Shown here: piece after piece, positions 32,284-40,444 of the stretch
How positions within the stretch are numbered: the stretch's first letter is position 1
Layout of the letters: the number at the start of each line of letters is the position of its first letter
DNA from: Phenylobacterium sp. LH3H17
Lineage (GTDB): Bacteria; Pseudomonadota; Alphaproteobacteria; Caulobacterales; Caulobacteraceae
Reading direction: 5' to 3'
Assembly (NCBI RefSeq): GCF_024298925.1
Contig: NZ_CP101283.1
Coordinates: forward strand, 1,364,001-1,428,000
Length of the DNA: 64,000 bases
Program-made: the position numbers and the translations under genes
Notes under the pieces: generated by a model
What the model saw: only the letters and a program-made list of their open reading frames with translations
Databases searched by the model: none
What the model was told of the DNA's origin: nothing

Positions 32284-35200
32284 TCAGGCGACCCGCGTAT
32301 CGTCGTTTTGCCCGGCCTCGCCATCCCACCGGAGCGCCGCGGCGATGGCGGTGATCAGGGTCATCGGGTCGATCGGCTTGGCGACGACGCCGTCGAAGCC
32401 GAGCCGCGTGAAGCGTTCCAGTTCGGCGTCGGCGGAGAAGGCGAGGACGGGGACATCCTGGTTCGGCCCCGGCTCGGCGCGGATGCGGGCCAGCGTCGCC
32501 GGGCCGTCGAGCCCGGGCATGCGGATGTCCAGCAGGATGACGTCGTAGGGCAGGGCCTGGGCCGCCTGGAGGCCGGCCAGGCCGTCGGCGGCGTCGGAGA
32601 CCTCGGCGTTCAGGTGCTGCAGGATGGCGCGGGCCAGTTCGCGGTTGAGCGCGTTGTCATCGACCACCAGGACGCGGACGCCGTCGAGCGAGAAGGCCTC
32701 GGTATCGGCCTCGCCGGGCTCGATAGCGGCCACGGCCTCGGGGGCGTCGATGCTGAAGAAGAAGGTCGAACCGCGGCCGGGCCGCGAGCGGACGCCGATC
32801 TCGCCGCCCATGGCCTCCACGAGGCCCTTGCAGATGGCCAGGCCCAGGCCGGTGCCCCCATGGCGGCGAGTGGACGAGGCGTCGACCTGGGAGAAGCGCT
32901 GGAAGAGGTGGCGGCGCTGGCCGACGGTGAGGCCGGCGCCGGTGTCCTCGACGCTGACATGAAGACGGGCGGCCTCGTAGCGGAGGCGCAGGCGGACCGA
33001 GCCGCGCTCGGTGAACTTGATGGCGTTGCCCACCAGGTTGAGCAGGATCTGCCGGAAGCGGTCGGGATCGAGGGCGACGGCGGCCGGGGGTTCGCCCTCG
33101 GCGACGAACTCCAGGACCAGGCCCTTGGCGTCGGCCTGGGGCTCGAACATCAGCAGGGCGGCGCGGGCGCATTCGATCGGGGAGGTCGGCCTGGGCACGA
33201 TCTCGTACTGGCCCGCCTCCAGCTTGGAGAAGTCCAGGATGTCGTTGACGATGGAGAGCAGGGCGCGGCTGGCCGAGACCACCCGCTGGACCTGGGTGCG
33301 CGCGTCGTCGTCCAGGTCCTGGCGCTCGGCGAGCAGGCCCGTGAAGCCGATCACCGCGGTGAGCGGCGTGCGGATCTCGTGGCTCATATTGGCGAGGAAT
33401 TCCGACTTCACCGCCGTGGCCGCCTCGGCGGCGACGGTGGCCTGGGCCAGGGCCTCTTCCTGAGCGACCTGGGCGGTGACGTCGCGGATCACGTCGACGA
33501 AGAAGCCGTATTCGGAGTCCAGCCCGGAGCCGAGCAGGGCGGGGTTGGACTCCAGCCAGACCCAGCGGCCGTCCGACTTGTGCTTGCCCCGCCAGCGCAC
33601 GCGCTGGCCGGTGACGCCATTGGCCAGATCGGTGAAGGTCTGGGTCACCTGCGCCATGTCGTCGGGGTGGGTGAAGTCGACCGTCCGTCTGCCGAGCAAT
33701 TCCTCGGGCGGGTGGCCGGTGACCTCGAGGCATGAAGGGGTGACGAAGGTCATCCTGCCGGTGACGTCGGTGGTGACGATCATGTCGGTGCTGTTTTCGG
33801 CGATCAGGCGATAGCGCGCGGTGCTTTCGTGGACCGCCGCCTCCGCCCGCTTCAGATGGGTGATGTCCATCAGAACGCCGAAGGCGCTCCGCGTCCGGCC
33901 ATTCTCCAGGGTGAAGCGTCCACGCGACAGGATGTGGCGGATCTCGCCGCTCGGCAGGACGATGCGGTAGTCGTCGTTGAACTCCTCGCCGCTGACCATG
34001 GCCGCGTGGAATATCTCGGTGGCGCGGTCGCGGTCGTCCGGATGCCGCAGCTCCTGGATTCGCTCGAAGCTGAGCGCCTCGTCGCCGGGCTCGATGTCGA
34101 GAACGCGCCAGATCTCGTCGGACCAGACGGTCTCCCCGGTGGCGAGGTCCCAGGTCCAGTAGCCCAGCTTGGCGATCGCCTCGGCCGCCCTCATCAGCTT
34201 GTTGGCCGTCAGGGCGACGGACTGGACGGCCTCCAGGTCCAGCGTCTTCTGCTCGAGCGTCGCCATCGCCGCCCGCCGTTCGGAGATGTCGCGCAGCTGG
34301 GACACCACGGCCATGGGCGCCCCGGCGTCATCCCGGATGAGGCTGGAACTCCCCTCGACCCATGCGTAGTCACCATCGGCGGTGCGGATGCGGTAGCTGC
34401 GGTCGGCCGCAGCCTCGACCGGGGAGCCGGCCACCATGAGGCCGATATTGGCCGCAACCTTCGGGACGTCGTCCGGGTGGATGAAGAGCGCGCCCGACTG
34501 GCCGACCATCTTGTCGGGCGCGTGGCCGTAGCGGCGGACCGAGGGCGAGACGTACTGGATGACGTTGGCGAGGTCGATCTTCACCACCACGTCGGTGGCC
34601 GCCTCGGCGAGCAACCTGTAGCGGTCCTCGGCCTGGCGGTAGGCGGTCTGGTCCTGGACCTGGGCGACGAAATACTTCGGCCGGCCGTCGGTCTCCAGCA
34701 CCAGCGACACAGAGAGCCGCACCCAGACGATACCGCCGTCGGCCCGCAGGTAGCGCTTGTCCATCTGGTAGCCGGGGATCTCGCCGGCCAGCAGGCGTTC
34801 CAGCAGGTCGAGGTCGGCCTCGAGATCGTCCGGATGGGTGATGGTCTGGAAGTCGAGCCCCAGCATCGCCGGCTCGGCGTAACCGACGATGTCGCAGAAG
34901 GCGCTGTTGATCTTCAGGAAGCTTCCGTCGAGGCCGACCAGGGCCATGCCGATCGCCGCGTGGCGGAAGGCGTTCTCGAACAGCGCCTCCTGGGCCTTAC
35001 GCTCGGTGACGTCACGGAACACATTGAGGATCTCGACGGCGTCGCCCTCGGCGTCGCGGATGATCCGCGGCCGGCCCTCCAGCCAGACCCACTCGCCGGC
35101 CTTGGTGCGGAAACGATGCACCCGATCGGCGTTCTGGTCGATGACGCCGCCGGCGAGCAGCGGCGCGCTGTTGGCCGTGAAGCGTGTGAGGTCCTCGGGA

Positions 35201-35772
35201 TGAACATACTCGAAGGGCGCATGGCCGATCAACTCGCCAGGCTCGTAGCCGTAGGCCCGGCAGGACGGCGAGACGTACCGCACGATGCCGGTGGTGTCGG
35301 TGCGGACGATGATGTCGGTGGTGTTCTCCGCCATCAGCCGGAAGCGCGCCTCGTCGGCGGCGACAGCCTCGAAGGCGGCCTGGAACTCGGTGATGTCGCG
35401 GCAGACCGCGGCGAGGCGGCAGGGCGCGCCGGATGCGTCGTGAACCGCGGACATGATGACGTCCCACCAGCGGAGCCCGCCGTCGGCGGCCGGGCGGCTG
35501 GCCCGGAAACGGGCGGTGGGGCCAGTGCGGGCCCGGGCGACCGCGGCGCGGATCCGCGCCCGCATGTCGGCGGGCCAGAGGGCGGCCCATTCGCAGCCCG
35601 CCACGCGCGACAGATCGGCGATCTCCAACAGACGCAGCCCGCTGTCGTTCATGGACTCCAGCGCGCCGCAGAGGGTGAGGGTGGTGATGGCGTCGGGGCT
35701 GGACTGGATCAGGGTCTGGCAAAGCCCGGGCGAGGCGATCAGGCCATCCGCGGGTTCCGAGGTCGTCGTCAA
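32284..35772 (-). CDS. hybrid histidine kinase with six PAS domains and receiver
   Basis: A 1162-residue cytoplasmic sensor. PAS units start near residues 17, 140 (RLMAENTTDIIVRTD), 265 (FENAFRHAAIGMALVG), 390 (RLLAEAATDVVVKID), 530 (IAKLGYWTWDLATGE) and 650 (RLIAENSTDMIVTTD). HisKA (NMSHEIRTPLTAVIGFTGLL), ATPase (NLVGNAIKFTERG; EDTGAGLTVG; GTGLGLAICKGL) and receiver (VVDDNALNREL; VILLDIRMPGLDG; VAKPIDP) follow. The region from HisKA to receiver is nearly the same as in the neighbouring 917-residue kinase; the PAS repertoire differs. No output gene is attached. Confidence 0.93.
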   Translation of the reverse strand: MTTTSEPADGLIASPGLCQTLIQSSPDAITTLTLCGALESMNDSGLRLLEIADLSRVAGCEWAALWPADMRARIRAAVARARTGPTARFRASRPAADGGLRWWDVIMSAVHDASGAPCRLAAVCRDITEFQAAFEAVAADEARFRLMAENTTDIIVRTDTTGIVRYVSPSCRAYGYEPGELIGHAPFEYVHPEDLTRFTANSAPLLAGGVIDQNADRVHRFRTKAGEWVWLEGRPRIIRDAEGDAVEILNVFRDVTERKAQEALFENAFRHAAIGMALVGLDGSFLKINSAFCDIVGYAEPAMLGLDFQTITHPDDLEADLDLLERLLAGEIPGYQMDKRYLRADGGIVWVRLSVSLVLETDGRPKYFVAQVQDQTAYRQAEDRYRLLAEAATDVVVKIDLANVIQYVSPSVRRYGHAPDKMVGQSGALFIHPDDVPKVAANIGLMVAGSPVEAAADRSYRIRTADGDYAWVEGSSSLIRDDAGAPMAVVSQLRDISERRAAMATLEQKTLDLEAVQSVALTANKLMRAAEAIAKLGYWTWDLATGETVWSDEIWRVLDIEPGDEALSFERIQELRHPDDRDRATEIFHAAMVSGEEFNDDYRIVLPSGEIRHILSRGRFTLENGRTRSAFGVLMDITHLKRAEAAVHESTARYRLIAENSTDMIVTTDVTGRMTFVTPSCLEVTGHPPEELLGRRTVDFTHPDDMAQVTQTFTDLANGVTGQRVRWRGKHKSDGRWVWLESNPALLGSGLDSEYGFFVDVIRDVTAQVAQEEALAQATVAAEAATAVKSEFLANMSHEIRTPLTAVIGFTGLLAERQDLDDDARTQVQRVVSASRALLSIVNDILDFSKLEAGQYEIVPRPTSPIECARAALLMFEPQADAKGLVLEFVAEGEPPAAVALDPDRFRQILLNLVGNAIKFTERGSVRLRLRYEAARLHVSVEDTGAGLTVGQRRHLFQRFSQVDASSTRRHGGTGLGLAICKGLVEAMGGEIGVRSRPGRGSTFFFSIDAPEAVAAIEPGEADTEAFSLDGVRVLVVDDNALNRELARAILQHLNAEVSDAADGLAGLQAAQALPYDVILLDIRMPGLDGPATLARIRAEPGPNQDVPVLAFSADAELERFTRLGFDGVVAKPIDPMTLITAIAAALRWDGEAGQNDDTRVA

Positions 35773-35893
35773 GGTACTGTCCTGCGCTCAAATCCGGGAC
35801 GCTGCGCGCCGGATGTCGAGGGTGACTCCAGGGGCTTCTGAAATGATGAACGGGCCTGCGGCCCGCTGCCGCACCCACAGGCTGCAGGCCAGC

Positions 35894-36679
35894 TCAGGTT
35901 GTGGCGGGCGCGCGCTGGGGCGGGCTGATCAAGGCGGTGCGCTCGGCCGGGGTGATGTGTCGCCAGCGGCCCTCGGGAAGGTCGGCCAGGCGCAGGGTCC
36001 CGATGCGGACGCGGAACAGGTCGACGACATTGAGCTCGACCATCTCGCACATCCGGCGGATCTGGCGGTTGCGGCCTTCCTTGAGCACGAAGCGCAGGAG
36101 CTGGCCCTCCACCACCTTGACCTTGGCGTAGCGGAGCTGGCGGCCGTCGAGCTGCAGGCCGTGGCGCAGCATGGTCAGCTTCTTCTCGGTGATCTGGCCG
36201 GTGACCCGGACCATGTATTCCTTCTCCAGGTTGGAGTCGGGGCCGATGACCGCCTTGGCCACCACCCCGTCCTCGGAGAGGATCAGCAGGCCGCGCGAGT
36301 CCATGTCCAGGCGGCCCACGGGGGCGAGGCGGGAATCCCAGTCGGGGATGGTCGCCGCCGGGCCGTAGAGCGCCTCGCGGGTCAGCAGGCGCACGGCGGG
36401 GACCTGGCCCGGGTCGGGCTGGGAGGAGACCACCCCCACAGGCTTGTGGACGATCACCGTCATCGAGGATTCCAGCGCCGCCTGGGCGACGTCGGCCAGG
36501 GTGAGGGTCTGGCCGGGCTCGATCTTGCGGCCGACGTCGTCGACCCGCTGGCCGTCGATGGAGACCAGGCCCTGTGCGATCAGGCCCTCGGCCTCACGGC
36601 GCGAGCAGACGCCGTTCTGCGCGAGCCAGCGGTTTACGCGCTGGGGCTCGGGTTCGTCATAGAGGCGGGTCCAGGCCAT
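35894..36679 (-). CDS. RsuA/RluB/RluF-family rRNA pseudouridine synthase
   Basis: A 261-residue enzyme: N-terminal S4 RNA-binding domain (RVNRWLAQNGVCSRREAEGL), then the synthase domain with the catalytic-Asp motif PVGRLDMDSRGLLIL and the family motif LKEGRNRQIRRMCE. The last motif is closest to RluF/RluB, which modify 23S rRNA helix positions; an exact target cannot be read. The unusual insert between the VHKPVGVV strand and the catalytic loop (TREALYGPAATIPDWDSR) is typical of the RluF-like branch. Monocistronic. Confidence 0.88.
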   Translation of the reverse strand: MAWTRLYDEPEPQRVNRWLAQNGVCSRREAEGLIAQGLVSIDGQRVDDVGRKIEPGQTLTLADVAQAALESSMTVIVHKPVGVVSSQPDPGQVPAVRLLTREALYGPAATIPDWDSRLAPVGRLDMDSRGLLILSEDGVVAKAVIGPDSNLEKEYMVRVTGQITEKKLTMLRHGLQLDGRQLRYAKVKVVEGQLLRFVLKEGRNRQIRRMCEMVELNVVDLFRVRIGTLRLADLPEGRWRHITPAERTALISPPQRAPATT

Positions 36680-36721
36680 GGGATCTCAGGTCGGTGGGCG
36701 GACCGACCTTCTAATGCAGCA

Positions 36722-36945
36722 AGGAGTCAAAGTCCCCCTCAGTCGGCTTCGCCGCCAGCTCCCCCAGTGGGCATCTAGGTTGGTGGTGACCAGATCCTCC
36801 CCCAGCGCGAAGCGCGGTCTGGGGGAGGTGGATCGGAGCGAAGCGGAGAGCCGGAGGGGGTTGAAGCGCACCGTCATTGGTCAAAGTCCCCCTCACCCGG
36901 CCATGCGGCCGGGAGCTCCCCCAGTGGGGGAGCATCTAGGGGAGT
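36722..36945. repeat. composite of dispersed GANTC-containing intergenic repeats
   Basis: A full element (GAGTCAAAGTCCCCCTCAGT ... GCGGTCTGGGGGAGGTGGAT ... GGAGGGGGTTGAAGCGC) is followed directly by a second half-copy (GGTCAAAGTCCCCCTCACCC ... GGGAGCTCCCCCAGTGGGGG). The second copy has GGTCA in place of GAGTCA, so it lost the GANTC site. The tandem arrangement suggests repeated insertion or recombination between elements. Located between the pseudouridine synthase and rlmA. Confidence 0.7.
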
Positions 36946-37745
36946 CTTTCATAGGTGCGGATGATGACGTCGACCTCGGTTTCGAGGTGGTCGAGGCCGG
37001 CGAGGCGCTCGCGGGCGTCGGCGGCCCAGGCGTAGGGGGTCATGCCGATCAGGGCGGCGATGGCCGCGGCGTCGCGGAGTTCGAGGTCGTAGCGGACGCG
37101 GGCCTCGGCGATGAGCGCGAAGCCCTCGGTGAGCGGCGGGACGCCCGGATGCTCGGTGGGGGTCTCGTAGATCAGGGTCCGCAGGCCGAAGAGGTGGCGC
37201 GGCCCGGCGGCGCCGACGATCAGCCGGCCGGCGGGGCGCAGGGCCCGGTGGGCCTCGGCGATCTCCAGCGGCGCGAAGTGGGAGACGAGCGCGTCGACGG
37301 CGCCGGTGATGAGCGGTAGGCGGTGAGCGCCGGCCACGGCGTAGAGGCCGGCCGGATCGCGCCTGGCGGCCGCCTCGACGGCGTGGCGGGAGATGTCGAG
37401 GCCGTGGCGGTCGAGGGGCCGGTCGGCCCGCTCGGCCAGGCGGCGCAGGTAGTGGCCCTCGCCGCAGCCCACATCGACGATGCGCCGGGCGGTCGGGTCG
37501 GCGAGGACGGCGTCGGCCAGGGCGTCGGCCACCGGGGCGTACCAGCCGGCGTCGAGGAAAGCGGCGCGCGCGGCCATCATGGCCTTGTCGTCGCCGGGGT
37601 CCTTCGAGCGGCGCTGGTTGGCCAGCAGCAGGTTCACATAGCCCGAGCGCGCGACGTCATAGGCGTGGCCCGCCTCGCAGCGGAAGGCGGCCCCCTCCCG
37701 CGCGAGCGGCTGGGCGCAGACGGGGCAGGCGAGGAGCGGCGCCGT
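36936..37745 (-). CDS. rlmA: 23S rRNA (guanine(745)-N(1))-methyltransferase, start codon unclear
   Basis: Class-I methyltransferase with RRIVDVGCGEGHYLRRLAER (SAM-binding GxGxG-like) and the RlmA-specific NQRRSKDPGDDKAMMAARAAFLDAGWY segment. The first ordinary start, GTG at 37637, would begin inside the conserved region and remove the zinc finger. In the same frame upstream the sequence encodes CPVCAQPL and CEAGHAYDVARSGYVNLLL, the Cys-rich finger of RlmA, back to a stop at 37755-37757 (the stop of the S10 peptidase gene). No ATG, GTG or TTG occurs in that stretch; an ACG at 37745 would give 269 residues, the length of E. coli RlmA. So either a rare start codon is used or a mutation/sequence error removed the ATG. 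Confidence 0.8.
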   Translation of the reverse strand, partial: TAPLLACPVCAQPLAREGAAFRCEAGHAYDVARSGYVNLLLANQRRSKDPGDDKAMMAARAAFLDAGWYAPVADALADAVLADPTARRIVDVGCGEGHYLRRLAERADRPLDRHGLDISRHAVEAAARRDPAGLYAVAGAHRLPLITGAVDALVSHFAPLEIAEAHRALRPAGRLIVGAAGPRHLFGLRTLIYETPTEHPGVPPLTEGFALIAEARVRYDLELRDAAAIAALIGMTPYAWAADARERLAGLDHLETEVDVIIRTYERLP

Positions 37746-37754
37746 GTGCGGCCC

Positions 37755-39287
37755 CTACTTAGCGCCGGCGCGGATGAAGGCGCGGATGTCGGTGGAGAGC
37801 TTGGCCAGGTCTGCCTCGCGCACGTACATCATGTGGCCGGCGTCGTAGTAGCGGAACGAGACGCGGTCGGCGGGAACGCCGGTGCGCGACAGGGCGTATT
37901 CCGCGCCGAAGAAGGGGGTGGCAAAGTCGTACCACCCCTGGCCGACGAAGACGCGCAGGCTGCTGTTCTCGCGCATGGCCTTGGCGATGTAGGGCGTGAC
38001 GTTGAGATAGGCGTCCAGGTCTCGGTCGCCGCCCATCCGCCAGTCCCAGGGGCCGACCGGGCCGATGGTGACGTATTCCCGGTCCATCTTCAGCTTCAGG
38101 TCGCGGCGGACATAGTCGTTGATGGCCGCGGTATAGGCGCCGTCGATGCCGTAGAAGCTGGGATCGTTGTCGGGCTCCTCGCCGGCGCTGTCGTAGTCGA
38201 CGCCGGTGTAGCGGCTATCGAGCCGACCCACGGTCAGGCCGCGGTCGCGCAGCAGCTCCTTGTAGAAGCGCCCGGCCGTCACGCGCAGCTCGGCGCGGTC
38301 GAGATAGGCCTCCGACAGGCCGGTGAAGCGCGAGAGCTTGGCTCTGACGGCGGCGCGCTCCGGGTCCTTCAGGCGATTGCCCTTGAGCAGGGCGCCGGCG
38401 TACTCGCCGACGGCGAAGGCGCGGGCCTCCTCGACGAAGGCCTCTACGCCGGGGGGCTTGTCGGCCAGCTTGCCGTGATACCAGGCGGTGGCCGCCATCG
38501 AGGGCAGGGTCACCACGTAGGCCATCTCGTTGCCGGGGGACTCGGCCTGGGCGCCGAAGTCGAGGATGGTCGAGATCAGGAGGATTCCGTTCAGCGAGAC
38601 GTCGTTGTAGGCGCCCTCCAACTGGTCGACCACGGCGGCCGACCGAGTGGTGCCGTAGCTCTCTCCGCCCAGGTATTTGGGCGAATTCCAGCGGCCGTTC
38701 TCGCGCAGCCAGATGCGGATGAACTGGGCCACCGAGCGGGCGTCGGCGGTGAGGCCCCAGAACTCCTTCGGGTCGGTCTTGCCGAGCGCCTTGGAGAAGC
38801 CGGTGCCGACCGGATCGATGAAGACGATGTCGGTGACGTCGAGCAGGCTCATCGGATTGTCGACGATGGGATAGGGCGGGGCCGCGTCGTCCTTGGCGTC
38901 GGAGGGCACCACCACGCGCTTGGGCCCGAAGGCGCCCATGTGCAGCCACACCGAGCCGGAGCCGGGGCCGCCGTTGAACAGGAAGGTGACGGGGCGGTTT
39001 GGGTCAGGCTTGCCGGCCTTGACGTAGGAGGTCGAGAAGATCGCCGCGGTGGGCTTGCCGTCCTTGTCGGTGAGGTAGGTCTCGCCGGTGGTGGCCACAT
39101 AATCGATGGCGACGCCGCCGAACCGGCCTGAGTGGCTGGTGACCGAGACGTTGGGCGGCGGGATCGGGGCCTCGGCCTTGGTCTCCGGCTTGGGCGCGTC
39201 CTGGGCCAGGGCGGCGGGCGCGAGGAACAGGGCCGCGAGCGCGGCGGCGATGCAGACGGATTTCAAGGCGAGCGTCCCTCGGGTCAA
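37755..39287 (-). CDS. secreted serine carboxypeptidase-like S10 peptidase
   Basis: A 510-residue exported enzyme with signal peptide (MTRGTLALKSVCIAAALAALFLAPAALA). The alpha/beta-hydrolase catalytic residues appear as the nucleophile GGESYGTTRS (Ser), Asp in VFVGQGWYDFATPF and His in YDAGHMMYV. The oxyanion strand is PVTFLFNGGPGSGSVWLHMG. Bacterial S10 relatives of this type are periplasmic and probably remove C-terminal residues from peptides. Its stop codon lies only a few bases before the zinc-finger coding region of rlmA in the same frame. Confidence 0.9.
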   Translation of the reverse strand: MTRGTLALKSVCIAAALAALFLAPAALAQDAPKPETKAEAPIPPPNVSVTSHSGRFGGVAIDYVATTGETYLTDKDGKPTAAIFSTSYVKAGKPDPNRPVTFLFNGGPGSGSVWLHMGAFGPKRVVVPSDAKDDAAPPYPIVDNPMSLLDVTDIVFIDPVGTGFSKALGKTDPKEFWGLTADARSVAQFIRIWLRENGRWNSPKYLGGESYGTTRSAAVVDQLEGAYNDVSLNGILLISTILDFGAQAESPGNEMAYVVTLPSMAATAWYHGKLADKPPGVEAFVEEARAFAVGEYAGALLKGNRLKDPERAAVRAKLSRFTGLSEAYLDRAELRVTAGRFYKELLRDRGLTVGRLDSRYTGVDYDSAGEEPDNDPSFYGIDGAYTAAINDYVRRDLKLKMDREYVTIGPVGPWDWRMGGDRDLDAYLNVTPYIAKAMRENSSLRVFVGQGWYDFATPFFGAEYALSRTGVPADRVSFRYYDAGHMMYVREADLAKLSTDIRAFIRAGAK

Positions 39288-39324
39288 GCTTGAGCGGTAT
39301 CTGGCACGTTCCAGGATTGCGGGC

Positions 39325-39963
39325 CTAGCCCGCCCGGCGCGCCGTGATGATCTTGACGGGCTTGGCGAGGATCTCGCCCTTCATGACGCCCTCGCCCTTG
39401 GTGGGGGAGGTGGGGGCGGCGAGGATCTTGCGGACGGTGTCCATGCCGTCGACGACCTTGCCGAACACCGCGAAGCCGAGGTTGTCGCCGGGCAGGGCGG
39501 GGTTGGCGTCCATATAGGTCATGTCGCCCACCACGATGAAGAAGTCGGAGGTGGCGCTGCCCGGATCGAAGCGGCCCATGGAGATGGCGCCGTCGGTGTG
39601 GGAGAGGCCGGTCTTGGTGGTGGGCTCGTGGGCGATAGGCTTCAGCACCCGGGCCGGATCGTTCTGTGCGCCGCCCTGGATGAGGCCGAACTCCGGGGCG
39701 TTGGGGGTCTTGGACGCCCGGTAGAAGGTCACGCCGTCATAGCGCTTCTGGTCGACGTAGCGGAGGAAGTTGGCCGTGGTGATCGGGGCCTTGTCCTTCT
39801 GCAGTTCCAGGACGATGGGGCCCTCGGAGGTGGTGAGGGTCACCTTGACGGTGGCGGCCGGCGGCGGCGCGGGGGGGGTCTGGGCGAGGGCCGGGGTGGC
39901 GGCGAGCAGGGCCGCGGCGGCGAAGGCGCGCAGGGCCAGGCGGCGGAGGGATCGGTGCGACAT
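39325..39963 (-). CDS. exported cyclophilin-type peptidyl-prolyl isomerase
   Basis: A 212-residue protein: leader with RRLALRAFAAAALLAATPALA, a Pro/Ala linker, then a cyclophilin fold from VKVTLTTSEGPIVLEL. Segments YDGVTFYRAS, FGLIQGGAQNDP, ISMGRFDPGSATSDFFIVVGD and FAVFGKVVDGMDTV are the usual isomerase strands, although the central FIQGG-type Arg is replaced (R in YRAS may serve). Likely periplasmic folding catalyst. It lies 37 bases after the S10 peptidase on the same strand. Confidence 0.9.
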   Translation of the reverse strand: MSHRSLRRLALRAFAAAALLAATPALAQTPPAPPPAATVKVTLTTSEGPIVLELQKDKAPITTANFLRYVDQKRYDGVTFYRASKTPNAPEFGLIQGGAQNDPARVLKPIAHEPTTKTGLSHTDGAISMGRFDPGSATSDFFIVVGDMTYMDANPALPGDNLGFAVFGKVVDGMDTVRKILAAPTSPTKGEGVMKGEILAKPVKIITARRAG

Positions 39964-40028
39964 GGCGGGAGATTACAGCGGGGGGGCGGGGTGGCAATGG
40001 CCGCGATCCCTGGGAGTTGAACACAGGG

Positions 40029-40175
40029 TCCTCCCCAAGCGCGCAGCGCGGTTTGGGGGAGGTGGATCGTCGCCTCTTGGCGACGAGACGGAGGGGGTTG
40101 AAGCGCGCGAAGGCGAGTCAACGTCCCCCTCAGTCGGCTTCGCCGACAGCTCCCCCAGAGGGGGAGCATCTGGTC
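40029..40175. repeat. full-length dispersed GANTC-containing intergenic repeat
   Basis: About 147 bases from TCCTCCCCAAGCGCGCAGCG to CCCCCAGAGGGGGAGCATCT, in inverse orientation to the 23546 copy and almost identical to it after reverse-complementing. It contains GAGTC (GANTC) between AAGGC and AACGTCC and several small stems. It lies between the cyclophilin gene and a small gene. Confidence 0.75.
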
Positions 40176-40187
40176 CGCGCTGGCCGA

Positions 40188-40379
40188 CTAGAACCGCCGC
40201 GCGCCGACGCGGGCCAGGGCGCTGAGCGCGAAGGCGGCGAAGAGGCCGCTGCGGCGGGCGGCCTCGGGGTCGGGGGCTTGACCGCTGGCGGCGATCCCGG
40301 CCGGGCGGCGCAGGGTCCAGGTCCAGGTTCGGCCCTGGACGGTCAGCAGGATCTCATAGCCTTCGGGGACGTCTTGCAT
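40188..40379 (-). CDS. 63-residue hypothetical protein
   Basis: Starts MQDVPEGYEILLTVQGRTWT, continues WTLRRPAGIAASGQAPDPEA and ends LARVGARRF. The N-terminal half looks like a short beta meander (as in small KTSC or DUF-type proteins), the C-terminal half an amphipathic helix. Reading frame has typical GC-rich codon third positions. No known motif; function unknown. It is flanked by a repeat and the histidine kinase gene. Confidence 0.55.
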   Translation of the reverse strand: MQDVPEGYEILLTVQGRTWTWTLRRPAGIAASGQAPDPEAARRSGLFAAFALSALARVGARRF

Positions 40380-40444
40380 GGGGACAGCATGGGGCCGCCG
40401 CGTGGAGCGGTGACGGCGGCGATGTGGAGATGCGGTGCAGGTGC

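Noticed and set aside
33829..35841. 670-codon plus-strand frame opposite the six-PAS kinase
   Set aside because: Val/Gly/Asp-rich shadow; the kinase domains on the minus strand are unambiguous.
5085..40187. GC-rich palindromic repeats as CRISPR array
   Set aside because: Copies are single, far apart, and in both orientations; no regular spacer arrangement.
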